Assembly: GCF_014384985.1 (NCBI RefSeq)
Contig: NZ_JACRSX010000003.1
Location: forward strand, 62,001 to 126,000
Source of the DNA: Jutongia huaianensis
GTDB taxonomy: Bacteria; Bacillota; Clostridia; Lachnospirales; Lachnospiraceae
Length of the DNA: 64,000 bases
Reading direction: 5' to 3'
In this document: one piece after another, positions 35,478 to 43,423 of the stretch
Position numbering within the stretch: position 1 is the stretch's first letter
Layout: every line of letters begins with the position of its first letter
Notes under the pieces: generated by a model
Database searches by the model: none
The model's input: only the letters and a program-made list of their open reading frames with translations
What the model was told of the DNA's origin: nothing
Translations under genes and position numbers: made by a program

Positions 35478-36905
35478 GTGGCAGGAAAGCGGCGTTCCGG
35501 GAACGTAGTGAAGATGAAACGCAAAAATTCAAAAGTGACCGGTTTCTTTTTGATTCTTTTTGCCATATATATCCTTTTGCAGGGAACATTGTCCCTGACC
35601 AAAGATCATGTATCCATTTATGAGGTAACAGAAAAAAAGATTGCCGATGATAATCTGGTGAGGGGGATTATTATCCGGAATGAAAAACTGGTGAACAGCG
35701 ATCAGGAGGGATATATTAATTATTATGTGGCAGATGGCACGAAGGTGGGAGCACGGACGAAGATCTATTCCATTGATCAGACCGGTCAGATATATAATCA
35801 GCTGGCCAATGCAGACACCGGAGAAATCAAGCTGAATGCACAGAATACCAGTGATATACGGAGTGAAATTTCTTCGTACAAGGCAGCCTACAGCATGTCA
35901 AACTTTGGCGAGACATATAATTTTAAATATAATCTGGACAATACGATCTCCGAGTTGACCAATGCCAGACTTCTGGACAATGTGACGAAGATTTTAAAGG
36001 AGCAGGGAGGAGAGAGTTCTTTTCAGTTTGGCAGCGCAGGGGAAAGTGGCATTGTATCCTACACCTCTGATGGGCTGGAAAATTTGGATATGAATACGAT
36101 CACGGCGAAAACCTTTGAAAACACCTCAGATGATCCGAAACAGTTAAGAAAGACAGAATCTGTCAAAGCGGGATCACCGATTTATCGTCTGGTGACCAAT
36201 GAAAGCTGGTCTGTTGTTTTTCCCTTGTCCAAAGAACAGTTTAAAAATATTCAGCAGGAAAAGACGGTGACGGTTACTCTGAAAAAGATTCAGGCAAAGG
36301 TAACACCGCAGGTTACGACTTTTACCATGGATGGCGGTTATTATGCCCGGATAGATCTTAAACGATACATGATTCAGTACATCAATAACCGTTATCTTGA
36401 TCTGGAGATCAAGATGAATGATGAGGCAGGTCTCAAGATCCCCAAATCATCAATTTTGCAGAAGGAATTTTATAAGATACCGGCAGATTATGTGGTTACG
36501 GGACAGAGTGGAGATACAATAGTGAAGGCTGTATATAAAAAGAACGGGTCCGTGGATTATGAGCCGTGTGATACAACGATTCTTTCCTTTGATGATGGGA
36601 CAAGCCAGGCTGAGGGAGAGGAAAAGAAAGAAAAATATTGTTATATTCCTGCGGATGATTTTAAAGCGGGAACAGAGATTTCCACAGATACTCTGGGTTC
36701 CAGTCTGTTCCGGCTGTCGGAAACAGAAAAACTGGATGGAGTGTATTGCTGCAATAAAGGCTATTGCGAGTTTCGTCCGGTAGAGATATCGTATCAAAAT
36801 AATGAATACTGCATTATAAAAAAGAATACATCCGGCGGTTTATCCGCATATGACCATATTATTCTGGATCCAAAGGTGATCCGGGAGGATGATATTATTT
36901 ACTAA
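35478..36905 (+). CDS. HlyD-family-like membrane protein
   Basis: 475 residues. Basic N-terminus, one membrane helix at about 24-43 (FFLILFAIYILLQGTLSL), then a long extracytoplasmic part with a barrel-sandwich-like start (LVRGIIIRNEKLVNSDQEGYI, VADGTKVGARTKIY) resembling HlyD adaptor proteins. No transporter or outer-membrane partner is nearby, so an efflux role is unlikely in this Gram-positive setting; the place before yggS-sepF suggests a wall or division function. GTG start with strong GGAAGGAGG. Confidence 0.72.
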   Translation: MAGKRRSGNVVKMKRKNSKVTGFFLILFAIYILLQGTLSLTKDHVSIYEVTEKKIADDNLVRGIIIRNEKLVNSDQEGYINYYVADGTKVGARTKIYSIDQTGQIYNQLANADTGEIKLNAQNTSDIRSEISSYKAAYSMSNFGETYNFKYNLDNTISELTNARLLDNVTKILKEQGGESSFQFGSAGESGIVSYTSDGLENLDMNTITAKTFENTSDDPKQLRKTESVKAGSPIYRLVTNESWSVVFPLSKEQFKNIQQEKTVTVTLKKIQAKVTPQVTTFTMDGGYYARIDLKRYMIQYINNRYLDLEIKMNDEAGLKIPKSSILQKEFYKIPADYVVTGQSGDTIVKAVYKKNGSVDYEPCDTTILSFDDGTSQAEGEEKKEKYCYIPADDFKAGTEISTDTLGSSLFRLSETEKLDGVYCCNKGYCEFRPVEISYQNNEYCIIKKNTSGGLSAYDHIILDPKVIREDDIIY

Positions 36906-36926
36906 CATCGCAGGGGAGGACAGAAG

Positions 36927-37622
36927 ATGGTTAAAGATAATTTAAAGATCGTAGAGGAGAATATTCGTCAGGCATGCCTGAGAGCCGGCAGAGATTTGTC
37001 GGAGGTGACATTGATCAGTGTCAGCAAAACAAAGCCGGTGGAGATGATCGAAGAGGCGTATGAGTACGGCAAAAGAGAGTTTGGAGAAAATAAAGCGCAG
37101 GAATTAAAGGAAAAATATGAGGTGCTTCCGAAGGATATCAGATGGCATTTTATCGGACATCTGCAGACCAATAAGATTAAATATATCATTGACAGGGCCT
37201 GCCTGATCCATTCGGTGGATTCTCTTCATCTGGCGGAAGCGATTGAGAAAGAATGTGTGAAAAGAGACACGGAGGCTGATATTCTGGTTGAGGTGAATGT
37301 GGCACAGGAAGAGTCAAAATTTGGTCTGAAGCTGGAGGATACCCTGGCGTTGGTACAGCAGATTTCCAGACTGGAGCATTTGCATATTAAAGGATTAATG
37401 ACGATTGCTCCTTTTGTAGAGGATCCGGAAGAAAATCGTAGTATTTTTCGTCAATTAAAGCAATTGTCGGTTGACATTGGAGCAAAAAACATTGATAATG
37501 TTGATATGAGTGTTCTTTCTATGGGAATGACAGGTGACTATCAGGTTGCCATAGAGGAGGGTGCGACACACGTCCGTGTAGGCACCGGTATTTTCGGAGA
37601 GAGAAATTACGATATTAAATAA
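36927..37622 (+). CDS. yggS: PLP homeostasis protein YggS/YlmE
   Basis: Binds pyridoxal phosphate and balances its pool. 231 residues; PLP Lys34 in LISVSKTKP, then FGENKAQEL, WHFIGHLQTNKIKY and LSMGMTGDYQVAIEEGATHVRVGTGIFG. ATG after GGGGAGGACAGAAG. Stands in the conserved ylmE-sepF-ylmG division cluster of Firmicutes. Confidence 0.96.
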   Translation: MVKDNLKIVEENIRQACLRAGRDLSEVTLISVSKTKPVEMIEEAYEYGKREFGENKAQELKEKYEVLPKDIRWHFIGHLQTNKIKYIIDRACLIHSVDSLHLAEAIEKECVKRDTEADILVEVNVAQEESKFGLKLEDTLALVQQISRLEHLHIKGLMTIAPFVEDPEENRSIFRQLKQLSVDIGAKNIDNVDMSVLSMGMTGDYQVAIEEGATHVRVGTGIFGERNYDIK

Positions 37623-37654
37623 AAGAGATGTGAGGAGCATCGGGAGGTAAAGTT

Positions 37655-38233
37655 ATGGCAAATCCATTAGGGAATCTATTACAGTTATTAGGACTCGGCG
37701 GCGACGAGGACTACGATGATGATTACTATGAGGATGATTTCGAGGACGATATTGATGAGGCAGAGGAGAGAAGCCTTCTGGCAGAGGAGGAGAGACGGCA
37801 GAGACGTTCTGAGCGTAAGAACAGCCGCAGATCTTCTTATGAGGAGGACGAGCCAGAGCCACAGCCTGCACCGGAGCCAAGACGCACTTCGGTAAGAACC
37901 GCGTCCAATAAGGTGGTACCGATCCGTACAACGGCCAGGGGTCTGGAGGTATGTATCTGCAAGCCGAAGAATTTTGGGGATTCCACGGATGCATGCGAGA
38001 TGCTTCTCCAGGGTCGGGCTGTCGTTGTCAATCTGGAGGGAATTGACATTATGGAAGCACAGAGGATCATGGACTTCATTTCCGGCTGTATCTTTGCTAT
38101 TTCCGGTAAGATGCATCAGATTTCCAGATATATATTTATATTCTCGCCAGAGAGCGTGGATATTTCGGGGGACTATCTGGAGCTGTCCAGAGATGATGAA
38201 TTTGGGATTCCGACATTAAATAAGGAGTTCTGA
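37655..38233 (+). CDS. sepF: Cell division protein SepF
   Basis: FtsZ-binding septum protein. 192 residues. N-terminal membrane-binding helix (ANPLGNLLQLLGL), a very acidic linker (many D, E and Y at about 18-50), then the conserved SepF domain with VCICKPKNFGDSTDACEML and GRAVVVNLEGID-AQRIMDFISG. The linker is longer and more acidic than in Bacillus. ATG after GGGAGGTAAAG. yggT follows 2 bp later. Confidence 0.95.
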   Translation: MANPLGNLLQLLGLGGDEDYDDDYYEDDFEDDIDEAEERSLLAEEERRQRRSERKNSRRSSYEEDEPEPQPAPEPRRTSVRTASNKVVPIRTTARGLEVCICKPKNFGDSTDACEMLLQGRAVVVNLEGIDIMEAQRIMDFISGCIFAISGKMHQISRYIFIFSPESVDISGDYLELSRDDEFGIPTLNKEF

Positions 38234-38235
38234 TC

Positions 38236-38511
38236 ATGCAGTTGATAATATATACCTTTCAATGTTTTTTCATTGTCTTGGATGTGGTCGTGCTACTTTA
38301 TTTGTTAAGAAGCTTTCTGGTATTATTTCCGTTTGGAGATTATATTGTGAGATTTCTGGCGGTATTGATGACACCCATGTGGTATCCTATGCAGTGGCTG
38401 ATAAAGCACTCTATATTATGTACTGCAAAGTTTGATCTTTGTCCCTATCTTTTGATAGTGGTATTGACTTATTTACAGGGACTTTGTTCCCGTATTATGA
38501 ACATTTTATAA
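38236..38511 (+). CDS. YggT/YlmG family membrane protein
   Basis: 91 residues, two hydrophobic segments; the family is needed for normal membrane or division organisation in other bacteria. VLLYLLRSFLVLFPFGDYIV and LAVLMTPMWYPMQWLI are recognisable. Start ATG 38251 or 38236; the second follows GGAGTTCTGATC. The RNA-binding gene ylmH, normally between this and divIVA, is absent. Confidence 0.85.
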   Translation: MQLIIYTFQCFFIVLDVVVLLYLLRSFLVLFPFGDYIVRFLAVLMTPMWYPMQWLIKHSILCTAKFDLCPYLLIVVLTYLQGLCSRIMNIL

Positions 38512-38532
38512 ATTTCAGAGGAGGGAAATTGT

Positions 38533-40854
38533 ATGCTTACACCGATTGACATTCAAAATCATGTACTGAAATCCACCATGGGTGGATACAACAAAAAGGA
38601 GACAGATGATTTTATTGAATCGATCCAGGCCAGCTATGAACAGCTTTACAAGGAGAACAGTGATCTCAAAAAGAAGATTACAACGCTGAGTGAGGGTATT
38701 CAGTATTATAAGCAGATGGAGGGGACACTGCAGAAAACACTGGTACTTGCGGAGCAGACAGCGTCTGAGACACTGGAGACATCCAAAACAGCTGCTGCAC
38801 AGGTTGAGAAGGAGTCCAGAGCAAAAGCGGAAGTAATGCTTCGTGAAGCAAAGTCCCGTGCAGACGGTCTTGTGGCAGATGCACAGGAGAAGGCAAATAA
38901 GCTGACCAGAGAGTCCGAGGAGAGAGCAGCAACATTAAAGAAAGAGTCTGAGGAGACAGCTGCAGCACTGAAGAAGGAGTCTGAGGAGAAAGCAGAAACA
39001 TTGACCAGAGAGTCTGAGAGAAAGGCCGAAACTGTCACCAGAGAAGCGGAGGAAAAGGCAGAGACTGTTACCAGAGAGGCAGAGGAAAAAGCCAGAAAGG
39101 TCACCAGAGAGGCGGAGGAAAAAGCAGATCGTCTGGAAAGAGATTCCCAGAGAAAGGCAGACGATCTGGTAGCGGAAGCAGAGAAAAAAGCGGACAATAT
39201 TATGTATAATGCCAAAGAGCGTGCAGATCGCATTATGGCAGATACTAAAGCATCTGCTGATAAAGTGATCAGCGATACCCGTGAGAAGACAGAGGAGAAG
39301 CTTGCAGAGTCCGGTAAACAGCTGTCTGAGCTGACAGATATTGTACGGAAGCTGATGGGAAGTTATGATAATTATAAACAGCAGTTTAAGGATATGTTAA
39401 ATATGCAGCTGGAGCAGCTTGACAAGGAGGAAGAAAAGTTAAATACTACCGGTTTGGAGGATCTTCTGGAATCCCAGCAGGTAAAAATGGTTGAGGAGCA
39501 GGCTGCAGCCAAGCAGAGTGTAGATGATATGGAGGAGCATACAAAGGAATTAGATCTTCCGGTGGAGGATACTGCTCCGGAGAGGGAAGATGTCCAAGAA
39601 GAAAATGACATTCTTGCAGGAGGTCTTTCTGCAGAGGTTTCAGAGGAGCCGGTAGAGGAAAAAGCAGAAAAATTATCCTTAGATATTGATACTCCGGCTA
39701 CAGAGGATATTGCAACCGGTATTCACGTATCTGCGGAGGAGGCTGTGGCATATACAGCACCGGAGACTGTAGAGGAGGAGAAGGAAGAAGCACCTGTAGA
39801 GGATGATATCAAGTCAAAGCTTGATGAGATTGATTCGATTGCATCAGAGGCATTGAATGAAATGAAGAAGGAGTCATCAGAGGATCCGTTTAATTCAATA
39901 AATAGTATGCTGGGAACCTCTTATGATGATTTTGTCCCTGCCAATAAAGACAACACAGAAGCTGCTGAGGAGAATCCTGTCGTAGAACAAGCAGCGGTAT
40001 CTTCTGAGACGCCGGTAACGGTAGCTGCAGACAATGATACAAAGGCAGAGGAAAGTGCAGAGAAGCCTGCAGAGCAGAAGGAAATTCCACCGACAACAAC
40101 AGATGAGCTCCCAACGGTACAGGAGACATATGATGCAGAAACTTATGTAACCAATGAGACATATTTTGGCTCAGCAGACAATATGACATATTCGATTCCT
40201 GATCCGGTGCCGGCAGCAACAGAAGAACCTGCCCAGATTAAGGCAGAGCCAGTTGAGGATACCGCCGAGGCAGTGACGGCAGCAGAAGCTGTTCATGAAA
40301 TCCCAATGCCTGATTTTAGTAAGCTGGATGCTGTGGACAGTGCAGTCAGTGAGGAGCAGCCGGTAATACCTCATGCTGTTCCAATGCCGGACTTTAGTAA
40401 GCTGGATGTAAAGAAAGACGAAGAGCCGGATGTCAGTGCAGATCTTGATGCGATTGCGGCAGAAGCAATGGCAGCACTGGATGCAGAGAAAAAGAATACA
40501 ACAGACGAGATACCAACGGTACAGGAGTCATATGATGCAGAAACTTATGTGACAAATGAGACATATTTCGGGTCAGCAGACAATATGACATATTCGATTC
40601 CTGATCCGGTTCCGGCAGAGGAAGAAAAGGCTGTGGAGGATGAGTTTGCCAGTGGTATCAGTGGCGTGGATCCTACAGCGAATGGAGCAATTCCACCGGC
40701 TCCGGGTGAGTTATTTACTGCACCAAGCGAGTTTGATAATGTTCCGGCTGCGGATGATGAGTTTGCCGTAACAAAGCCGGAGGATCCGGCTGCAGAGGCA
40801 AAACCGGAGGAAAAGACGGTTAATCCTTTTACTATGATTAATGCAGAGGAGTAA
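38533..40854 (+). CDS. divIVA: DivIVA-domain protein with giant coiled-coil and acidic tail
   Basis: 773 residues, against about 150-350 usually. The N-terminal DivIVA domain is clear: MLTPIDIQNHVLKSTMGGYN, KKETDDFIESI and a helix to about residue 75. Then fifteen consecutive 11-residue repeats (86-250), a Met/Gln helical stretch (about 260-300), and an acidic low-complexity tail of over 450 residues rich in E, A, V, P and D with an internal duplication. DivIVA proteins bind curved membrane at poles and septa. The tail may recruit partners. GGAGGGAAATTGT precedes ATG. Ends with a terminator. Confidence 0.93.
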   Translation: MLTPIDIQNHVLKSTMGGYNKKETDDFIESIQASYEQLYKENSDLKKKITTLSEGIQYYKQMEGTLQKTLVLAEQTASETLETSKTAAAQVEKESRAKAEVMLREAKSRADGLVADAQEKANKLTRESEERAATLKKESEETAAALKKESEEKAETLTRESERKAETVTREAEEKAETVTREAEEKARKVTREAEEKADRLERDSQRKADDLVAEAEKKADNIMYNAKERADRIMADTKASADKVISDTREKTEEKLAESGKQLSELTDIVRKLMGSYDNYKQQFKDMLNMQLEQLDKEEEKLNTTGLEDLLESQQVKMVEEQAAAKQSVDDMEEHTKELDLPVEDTAPEREDVQEENDILAGGLSAEVSEEPVEEKAEKLSLDIDTPATEDIATGIHVSAEEAVAYTAPETVEEEKEEAPVEDDIKSKLDEIDSIASEALNEMKKESSEDPFNSINSMLGTSYDDFVPANKDNTEAAEENPVVEQAAVSSETPVTVAADNDTKAEESAEKPAEQKEIPPTTTDELPTVQETYDAETYVTNETYFGSADNMTYSIPDPVPAATEEPAQIKAEPVEDTAEAVTAAEAVHEIPMPDFSKLDAVDSAVSEEQPVIPHAVPMPDFSKLDVKKDEEPDVSADLDAIAAEAMAALDAEKKNTTDEIPTVQESYDAETYVTNETYFGSADNMTYSIPDPVPAEEEKAVEDEFASGISGVDPTANGAIPPAPGELFTAPSEFDNVPAADDEFAVTKPEDPAAEAKPEEKTVNPFTMINAEE
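38788..39282. repeat. Fifteen hendecad (11-residue) repeats in DivIVA
   Basis: Residues 86-250 divide without a gap into fifteen 11-mers, for example EKANKLTRESE, ERAATLKKESE, ETAAALKKESE, EKAETLTRESE, RKAETVTREAE, EKAETVTREAE, EKARKVTREAE and EKADRLERDSQ. Position 3 is Ala in nearly every unit and position 6 is aliphatic, the pattern of a right-handed 11/3 coiled coil. The DNA shows matching 33-bp periodicity, strongest at 38920-39130. Confidence 0.9.
40096..40617. repeat. Duplicated 40-codon segment in the DivIVA tail
   Basis: Copy 1 is 40096-40215 and copy 2 is 40498-40617, 402 bp apart. The proteins are almost identical: TTDE(L/I)PTVQE, YDAETYVTNETYFGSADN and MTYSIPDPVPA. Between them PMPDFSKLD also occurs twice (near 40303 and 40384). 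The conserved Tyr/Thr-rich motif in an acidic, disordered tail looks like a repeated binding site. Confidence 0.88.
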
Positions 40855-40887
40855 TCTTTTAGCAGAGTTACATTATAAATGAATAAT

Positions 40888-40931
40888 ACTGCCAGACCAG
40901 ACGCAGCCAGCTTTGGTTTGGCAGTTTTTTT
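40888..40931 (+). terminator. Terminator after divIVA
   Basis: 12-bp stem with one G-U pair: ACTGCCAGACCA (40888-40899) and TGGTTTGGCAGT (40914-40925), then a run of seven T. It separates the division cluster from lspA. Confidence 0.9.
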
Positions 40932-40949
40932 CGGAAGGAGATCATTACG

Positions 40950-41438
40950 ATGAAAAAATATATCAAAGGAATTCTTCTGTTTCTTGTTTTGTTTGGACTG
41001 GATCAATGGAGTAAATATGCCGCAGATACATGCCTGCAGGGACATGAGGCCAAAAAGGTAATTGGAGACGTATTTGTGCTTCAATATCTTAAAAACTATG
41101 GAGCGGCATTTGGAATATTGCAGAACAAACAGATTTTTCTTGTGATATTGACAGCGGTTATTCTGGCGGCGATTATATATATATTGATCAAAACACCGGA
41201 TACGGTACACTATCTGCCGGTACGTTTTTTTGGAATTATGCTGGCGGCAGGGGCAGTTGGCAATATGTATGACAGGATTGTTCACGGATATGTAATCGAT
41301 TTTCTTTATGCAAAGGTAATTGATTTTCCAATCTTTAATGTGGCGGATTGTTATGTGGTGGTTTCTGCTGTTGTACTTGCTATATTGATTGGATTTGTGT
41401 ATCAGGAAAGTGATCTGGAAGTATATCATAAAAAGTAA
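40950..41438 (+). CDS. lspA: Lipoprotein signal peptidase (SPase II)
   Basis: Aspartyl membrane protease that cleaves prolipoproteins before the lipid-bearing Cys. 162 residues, four hydrophobic helices. LDQWSKYAAD near the start, GAVGNMYDRIVHGYVIDF with Asp117, and FPIFNVADCYV with Asp133, the catalytic pair. ATG after GGAAGGAGATCATTACG. It processes several lipoproteins encoded in this window (6173, 34073, 56861). Confidence 0.97.
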   Translation: MKKYIKGILLFLVLFGLDQWSKYAADTCLQGHEAKKVIGDVFVLQYLKNYGAAFGILQNKQIFLVILTAVILAAIIYILIKTPDTVHYLPVRFFGIMLAAGAVGNMYDRIVHGYVIDFLYAKVIDFPIFNVADCYVVVSAVVLAILIGFVYQESDLEVYHKK

Positions 41439-41501
41439 AGTATTTACGCAGTGCTGTGTCTACGGGCAAAGAGCTGTGGATCGAGGAAAGGCATTGGTTG
41501 T

Positions 41502-42437
41502 ATGATTATGGCAGAACAAAGGATTGAATTTATCGTAGCACCGGAAGAAGCAGGAGTTCGCCTGGATGCGCTTCTGGCACAAAAGCTTTCGGATTATTCC
41601 AGGTCTTTTTTGCAGAAGAATATCAAAAATGGCTGTGTGCAGATCAATCATGCCGCATCCAAGGCGAGTTATAAGGTAAATACAGGGGACACGGTTACAT
41701 TTGATGTGCCAGCCTTAACAGAGCCTGAGATAGAACCGGAAGATATTCCGTTAGATATTCTTTACGAGGATGAAGATGTTATTGTGATCAATAAACCGAA
41801 GCAGATGGTAGTTCATCCGGCCCCGGGGCATTATCATGGCACGATCGTGAATGGACTGATGTACCATTGCAGGGATTCATTGTCAGGGATCAACGGTGTG
41901 ATGCGTCCGGGAATTGTTCATCGTATCGATCAGGATACCACGGGCGTAATTGTGGCCTGCAAAAATGATCAGGCGCATCAGTGCATTGCCCAGCAGCTGA
42001 AAGAACATTCTATTACGCGAAAATATCATGCCATTGTATTGGGTCATCTTGCAGAGGATGGCACGGTTGTTGGGAAAATAGGACGTCATCCGGTAGATCG
42101 CAAAAAAATGGCTATTAATGAAAAGAATGGAAAGGAAGCGGTTACGCATTACCATATTCTGGATCACCTAAATAACAAATACACATATGTGGAATGTCAG
42201 CTGGAGACCGGCCGGACTCATCAGATCCGTGTACACATGGCGAGTATTGGACATCCGATTTTGGGGGATCAGGTATATGGTCCTCAAAAATGTCCGTTTC
42301 ACCTGACAGGACAGACACTTCACGCCAAAACGTTGGGATTTATCCATCCACGTACAGGAGAATACATGGAGTTCGAGGCTCCGTTACCGGAATATTTTGA
42401 AAAACTACTGCATCGTCTTGGTAGTCTACAAAAGTAG
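41502..42437 (+). CDS. RluD-family 23S rRNA/tRNA pseudouridine synthase
   Basis: 311 residues. S4 RNA-binding domain (VRLDALLAQKLSDYSRSFLQ), then the synthase core with catalytic Asp143 in HRIDQDTTGVIV and LETGRTHQIRVHMA. ATG 41502 follows GAGGAAAGG; an in-frame extension upstream is unsupported. The order lspA-rluD is common in Firmicutes. The exact target uridine cannot be read from the sequence. Confidence 0.93.
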   Translation: MIMAEQRIEFIVAPEEAGVRLDALLAQKLSDYSRSFLQKNIKNGCVQINHAASKASYKVNTGDTVTFDVPALTEPEIEPEDIPLDILYEDEDVIVINKPKQMVVHPAPGHYHGTIVNGLMYHCRDSLSGINGVMRPGIVHRIDQDTTGVIVACKNDQAHQCIAQQLKEHSITRKYHAIVLGHLAEDGTVVGKIGRHPVDRKKMAINEKNGKEAVTHYHILDHLNNKYTYVECQLETGRTHQIRVHMASIGHPILGDQVYGPQKCPFHLTGQTLHAKTLGFIHPRTGEYMEFEAPLPEYFEKLLHRLGSLQK

Positions 42438-42547
42438 ATAATTAAACGGATAGGAAGAATACTCGATGAAAATAAACATGACATGACAGATCTGCTTTGT
42501 TGAAACCAATATGAATCTCTTGTACAGATACTTAAAAATAATGATTC

Positions 42548-42557
42548 CACATTTGTA
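42548..42557. promoter_or_regulatory. BlaI-type operator-like site, distal
   Basis: CACATTTGTA, one base off the TACA-N2-TGTA palindrome bound by BlaI/MecI repressors. It shares 13 identical bases (ACATTTGTAGAAT) with the proximal site. It lies about 120 bp upstream of the promoter. Confidence 0.45.
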
Positions 42558-42669
42558 GAATAAAAAACGAACCATCAATAAACATAGAGAAACTGTAAAC
42601 AAAATGTAATATATTTAATTTTTGTGCAAAGTGAATTAAAATGACTGTAATTTTTTAGACATATTCCCG

Positions 42670-42698
42670 TTGACGAAAACCTTCTAAGTGAGTAGAAT
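42670..42698 (+). promoter_or_regulatory. Promoter of the BlaI-type gene
   Basis: TTGACG, 17-bp spacer, TAGAAT. Expected start near 42705 gives a leader of about 150 nt holding an operator-like site and a short reading frame. Confidence 0.75.
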
Positions 42699-42747
42699 AA
42701 AAGCATATCAGTTTTTGATGATGTTCTACAGCACTATCATAGGACGA

Positions 42748-42757
42748 TACATTTGTA
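42748..42757. promoter_or_regulatory. BlaI-type operator-like site, proximal
   Basis: TACATTTGTA matches the TACA-N2-TGTA core bound by BlaI/MecI proteins. It is about 45 bp downstream of the predicted transcription start, a position where bound repressor would block elongation, consistent with autoregulation. Confidence 0.6.
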
Positions 42758-42794
42758 GAATGATATGCTTGATATAGAAAAAGGAGTTACTTTT

Positions 42795-42854
42795 TTGATA
42801 GGTAAAAGATTTGTTTACTGCTTTGTTTGGGGTTATAAGAAACTGGAGGATTAA
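42795..42854 (+). CDS. Possible leader peptide before the BlaI-type gene
   Basis: A 19-codon frame (TTG start) preceded by AAAAAGGAG at a good distance, rich in aromatic residues (KRFVYCFVWGYKK). It ends 3 bp before the regulator's ATG, and the regulator's GGAGG lies within its last codons, so translation could be coupled. Such short frames arise by chance; only the ribosome site and position support it. Confidence 0.35.
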   Translation: MIGKRFVYCFVWGYKKLED

Positions 42855-42857
42855 TTC

Positions 42858-43223
42858 ATGAAAGAGATACGTTTACATGAAGGTGAATTAAATGTTATGG
42901 AGCTGTTATGGTCTAACAAGGCTTTGGCGGCTAGAGATATTTCTAAGATCATTAAGGAGTATATTGGCTGGGAAAAAAATACGACATATACGGTTATCAA
43001 GCGATTGATTGACAAGGGAGCTGTCACCAGAGAAGATCCCGGTTTCATCTGTCGTGCCAATATCACGAAAAGAAAAATCCAGGAAATTGAAACAAAGGCA
43101 TTGCTGAATCAGATGTATAATGGATCGTTGGAAAACTTTATACAGTCTTATCTGGCCAATCAAAAGCTTGGAGCATCAGAATTAAATGCGCTTCAAAAAA
43201 TTATATCGAACCAGGGCAGATAG
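42858..43223 (+). CDS. BlaI/MecI/CopY-family transcriptional repressor
   Basis: 121 residues. Winged-helix start LHEGELNVMELLWSNKALAARDISK, recognition region EKNTTYTVIKRLIDKGAVTRED and a helical dimer tail. In BlaI/MecI systems the repressor is cut after signalling by a BlaR1/MecR1 sensor protease; no such sensor or beta-lactamase is encoded nearby, so this is an orphan. It may control itself through the sites upstream. ATG after CTGGAGGATTAATTC. Confidence 0.88.
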   Translation: MKEIRLHEGELNVMELLWSNKALAARDISKIIKEYIGWEKNTTYTVIKRLIDKGAVTREDPGFICRANITKRKIQEIETKALLNQMYNGSLENFIQSYLANQKLGASELNALQKIISNQGR

Positions 43224-43282
43224 CAGTATCTGTCTTTCTCAAAATACCTCTCTTGGATAAACTCAAGTTTTTCAAACAGAGC

Positions 43283-43311
43283 TTGCGTCATTTACCCGGA
43301 TATGGTAAAAT
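43283..43311 (+). promoter_or_regulatory. Promoter of the tyrosine recombinase gene
   Basis: TTGCGT, 17-bp spacer, TAAAAT. The predicted leader of about 105 nt contains a small hairpin (ATCGCA/TGCGAT, 43352-43370). Confidence 0.65.
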
Positions 43312-43423
43312 ATATCCGAAAAAAGGCACATATACTGGATTGATGGACTGCATCGCATTTTTTGCGATTCATTACAGTGTGCATTTTTCAGCATAAATTT
43401 CGATCAAGGAGCTGTTTATACTT

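Larger units (their letters stand above)
42438..42794. other. AT-rich regulatory region before the BlaI-type gene
   Basis: 420 bp separate rluD from the regulator start; this stretch has no long reading frame. It holds two near-identical operator-like sites 200 bp apart, a strong promoter, and a perfect 10-bp inverted repeat (AAGCATATCA at 42701-42710, TGATATGCTT at 42761-42770) that could form a stem in the leader RNA. TTCTACA (42724-42730) and TGTAGAA (42754-42760) form another inverted pair inside it. No terminator is evident after rluD. Confidence 0.6.

Noticed and set aside
38920..39130. Regular 33-bp repeats resembling a CRISPR array
   Set aside because: The units are coding, in frame, contiguous without spacers and explained by the DivIVA hendecads.
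40545..41429. A 294-codon minus-strand frame across divIVA and lspA
   Set aside because: It runs antisense through a terminator and two supported genes; composition is typical of shadow frames.
42858..43223. A beta-lactam resistance operon
   Set aside because: The regulator is of the BlaI type, but no sensor, beta-lactamase or low-affinity PBP is linked to it in this window.
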